Under the pieces are notes generated by a model. That model was not told where the DNA came from, ran no database searches, and saw only the letters and a program-made list of their open reading frames with translations. Positions 6,923 to 7,307 of a stretch of 7,307 nucleotides of DNA are shown here, piece by piece. Location of the stretch: NCBI GenBank assembly GCA_949547975.1, contig CATITW010000342.1, positions 1 through 7,307 on the forward strand, given 5' to 3'. The translations under genes were made by a program, and so were the position numbers. The stretch's first letter is position 1. Each line of letters opens with the position of its first letter. The stretch comes from Cryomorphaceae bacterium. GTDB taxonomy: Bacteria > Bacteroidota > Bacteroidia > Flavobacteriales > Schleiferiaceae.

Positions 6923-7307
6923 CGAGGCGTTCTCTTAGCATCGCACTGGCTTTTTTCGGATCCGCATTTCCACGGCTGTATTTCATGACTTCACCCATGA
7001 ACAGTCCGATAAGTCCTTTTTTACCACTGCGGTATTCTTCAATCTTATCCGGGTATGCGGCGAGCGCTTGATCTACCCACTGTGAGAGCTGATCGGTATC
7101 GCCTTGCTGAATCCAGCCCTCTCGTTCACAAAGTACTTCTGGATCGGCCGTAGGATCCTCCAAGAGTGCTGGGAACAATTTTTGGTTGGCAGTAGTCGTA
7201 GAGATTTTTTCCTCGTCCACCAGCGCGATTATTTTCGCAAGTGATGCTGGAGCAATCGGGAATTTTTCGATGGCGACGCTCTGATCGTTGAGCCAACTCT
7301 TCACAGG
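6915..7307 (-). CDS. gatB: Asp-tRNA(Asn)/Glu-tRNA(Gln) amidotransferase subunit B, C-terminal part
   Basis: GatB is the subunit of the cytoplasmic GatCAB complex that recognises the tRNA and activates the misacylated Glu or Asp for amidation to Gln or Asn. Only the last 130 residues are in the window; the frame is open to the right edge, so the visible GTG at 7304 is internal and not a start. The segment matches the tail of the family: VKSWLNDQ, FPIAPASLAKIIALVDEEKIS, and the ending GLIGLFMGEVMKYSRGNADPKKASAMLRERL, typical of the YqeY-like helical domain that grips the tRNA elbow. The catalytic cradle domain is off-window. It is followed in the same operon by the tlpA-like gene, overlapping by 8 bp. 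Confidence 0.95.
   Translation of the reverse strand, partial: PVKSWLNDQSVAIEKFPIAPASLAKIIALVDEEKISTTTANQKLFPALLEDPTADPEVLCEREGWIQQGDTDQLSQWVDQALAAYPDKIEEYRSGKKGLIGLFMGEVMKYSRGNADPKKASAMLRERLDA

Overview
The window looks like ordinary chromosome from a Bacteroidota bacterium, probably a marine member of the Flavobacteriales. Four things point there. A 1010-residue exported protein ends in a type IX secretion (T9SS) sorting domain, which is restricted to this phylum. Two genes belong to bacillithiol-linked families common in the phylum (YtxJ and YfiT). Two start regions carry the Bacteroidota promoter pattern TTG-N20/21-TAnnTTT. Clear Shine-Dalgarno sites are absent. Genus-level placement cannot be read from this stretch.

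Layout, left to right. Positions 1-571 (minus) hold most of a family-1 uracil-DNA glycosylase whose C-terminus lies off the left edge. A 72-bp divergent gap separates it from a plus-strand run: a 39-residue lipoprotein (644-763), a YtxJ-type bacilliredoxin (735-1118) that overlaps it out of frame, lipoyl synthase lipA (1158-2045), and a large T9SS-secreted beta-propeller protein (2098-5130) followed by a strong intrinsic terminator (5155-5192). A short plus-strand gene for a YfiT/DinB-fold bacillithiol transferase-like protein follows (5242-5772). It faces a minus-strand pair read inward from the right edge: the C-terminal part of gatB (6915-7307) and a TlpA-like thioredoxin lipoprotein (5783-6922), whose start codon overlaps the gatB stop by 8 bp.

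How the genes relate. Ung (DNA repair), LipA (lipoate cofactor synthesis) and GatB (tRNA amidation) are housekeeping. YtxJ and YfiT suggest that the host uses bacillithiol as its low-molecular-weight thiol. The TlpA-like protein adds an envelope-side thiol-disulfide activity, and the T9SS protein is exported to the cell surface or medium. I see no mobile element, CRISPR array, RNA gene or defence system, and no convincing new multi-gene system. The points most worth a second look are the nested lipoprotein/ytxJ start, the bacillithiol-linked gene pair with lipA, the CNEC active site of the TlpA-like protein, and the compact gene boundaries on the right.
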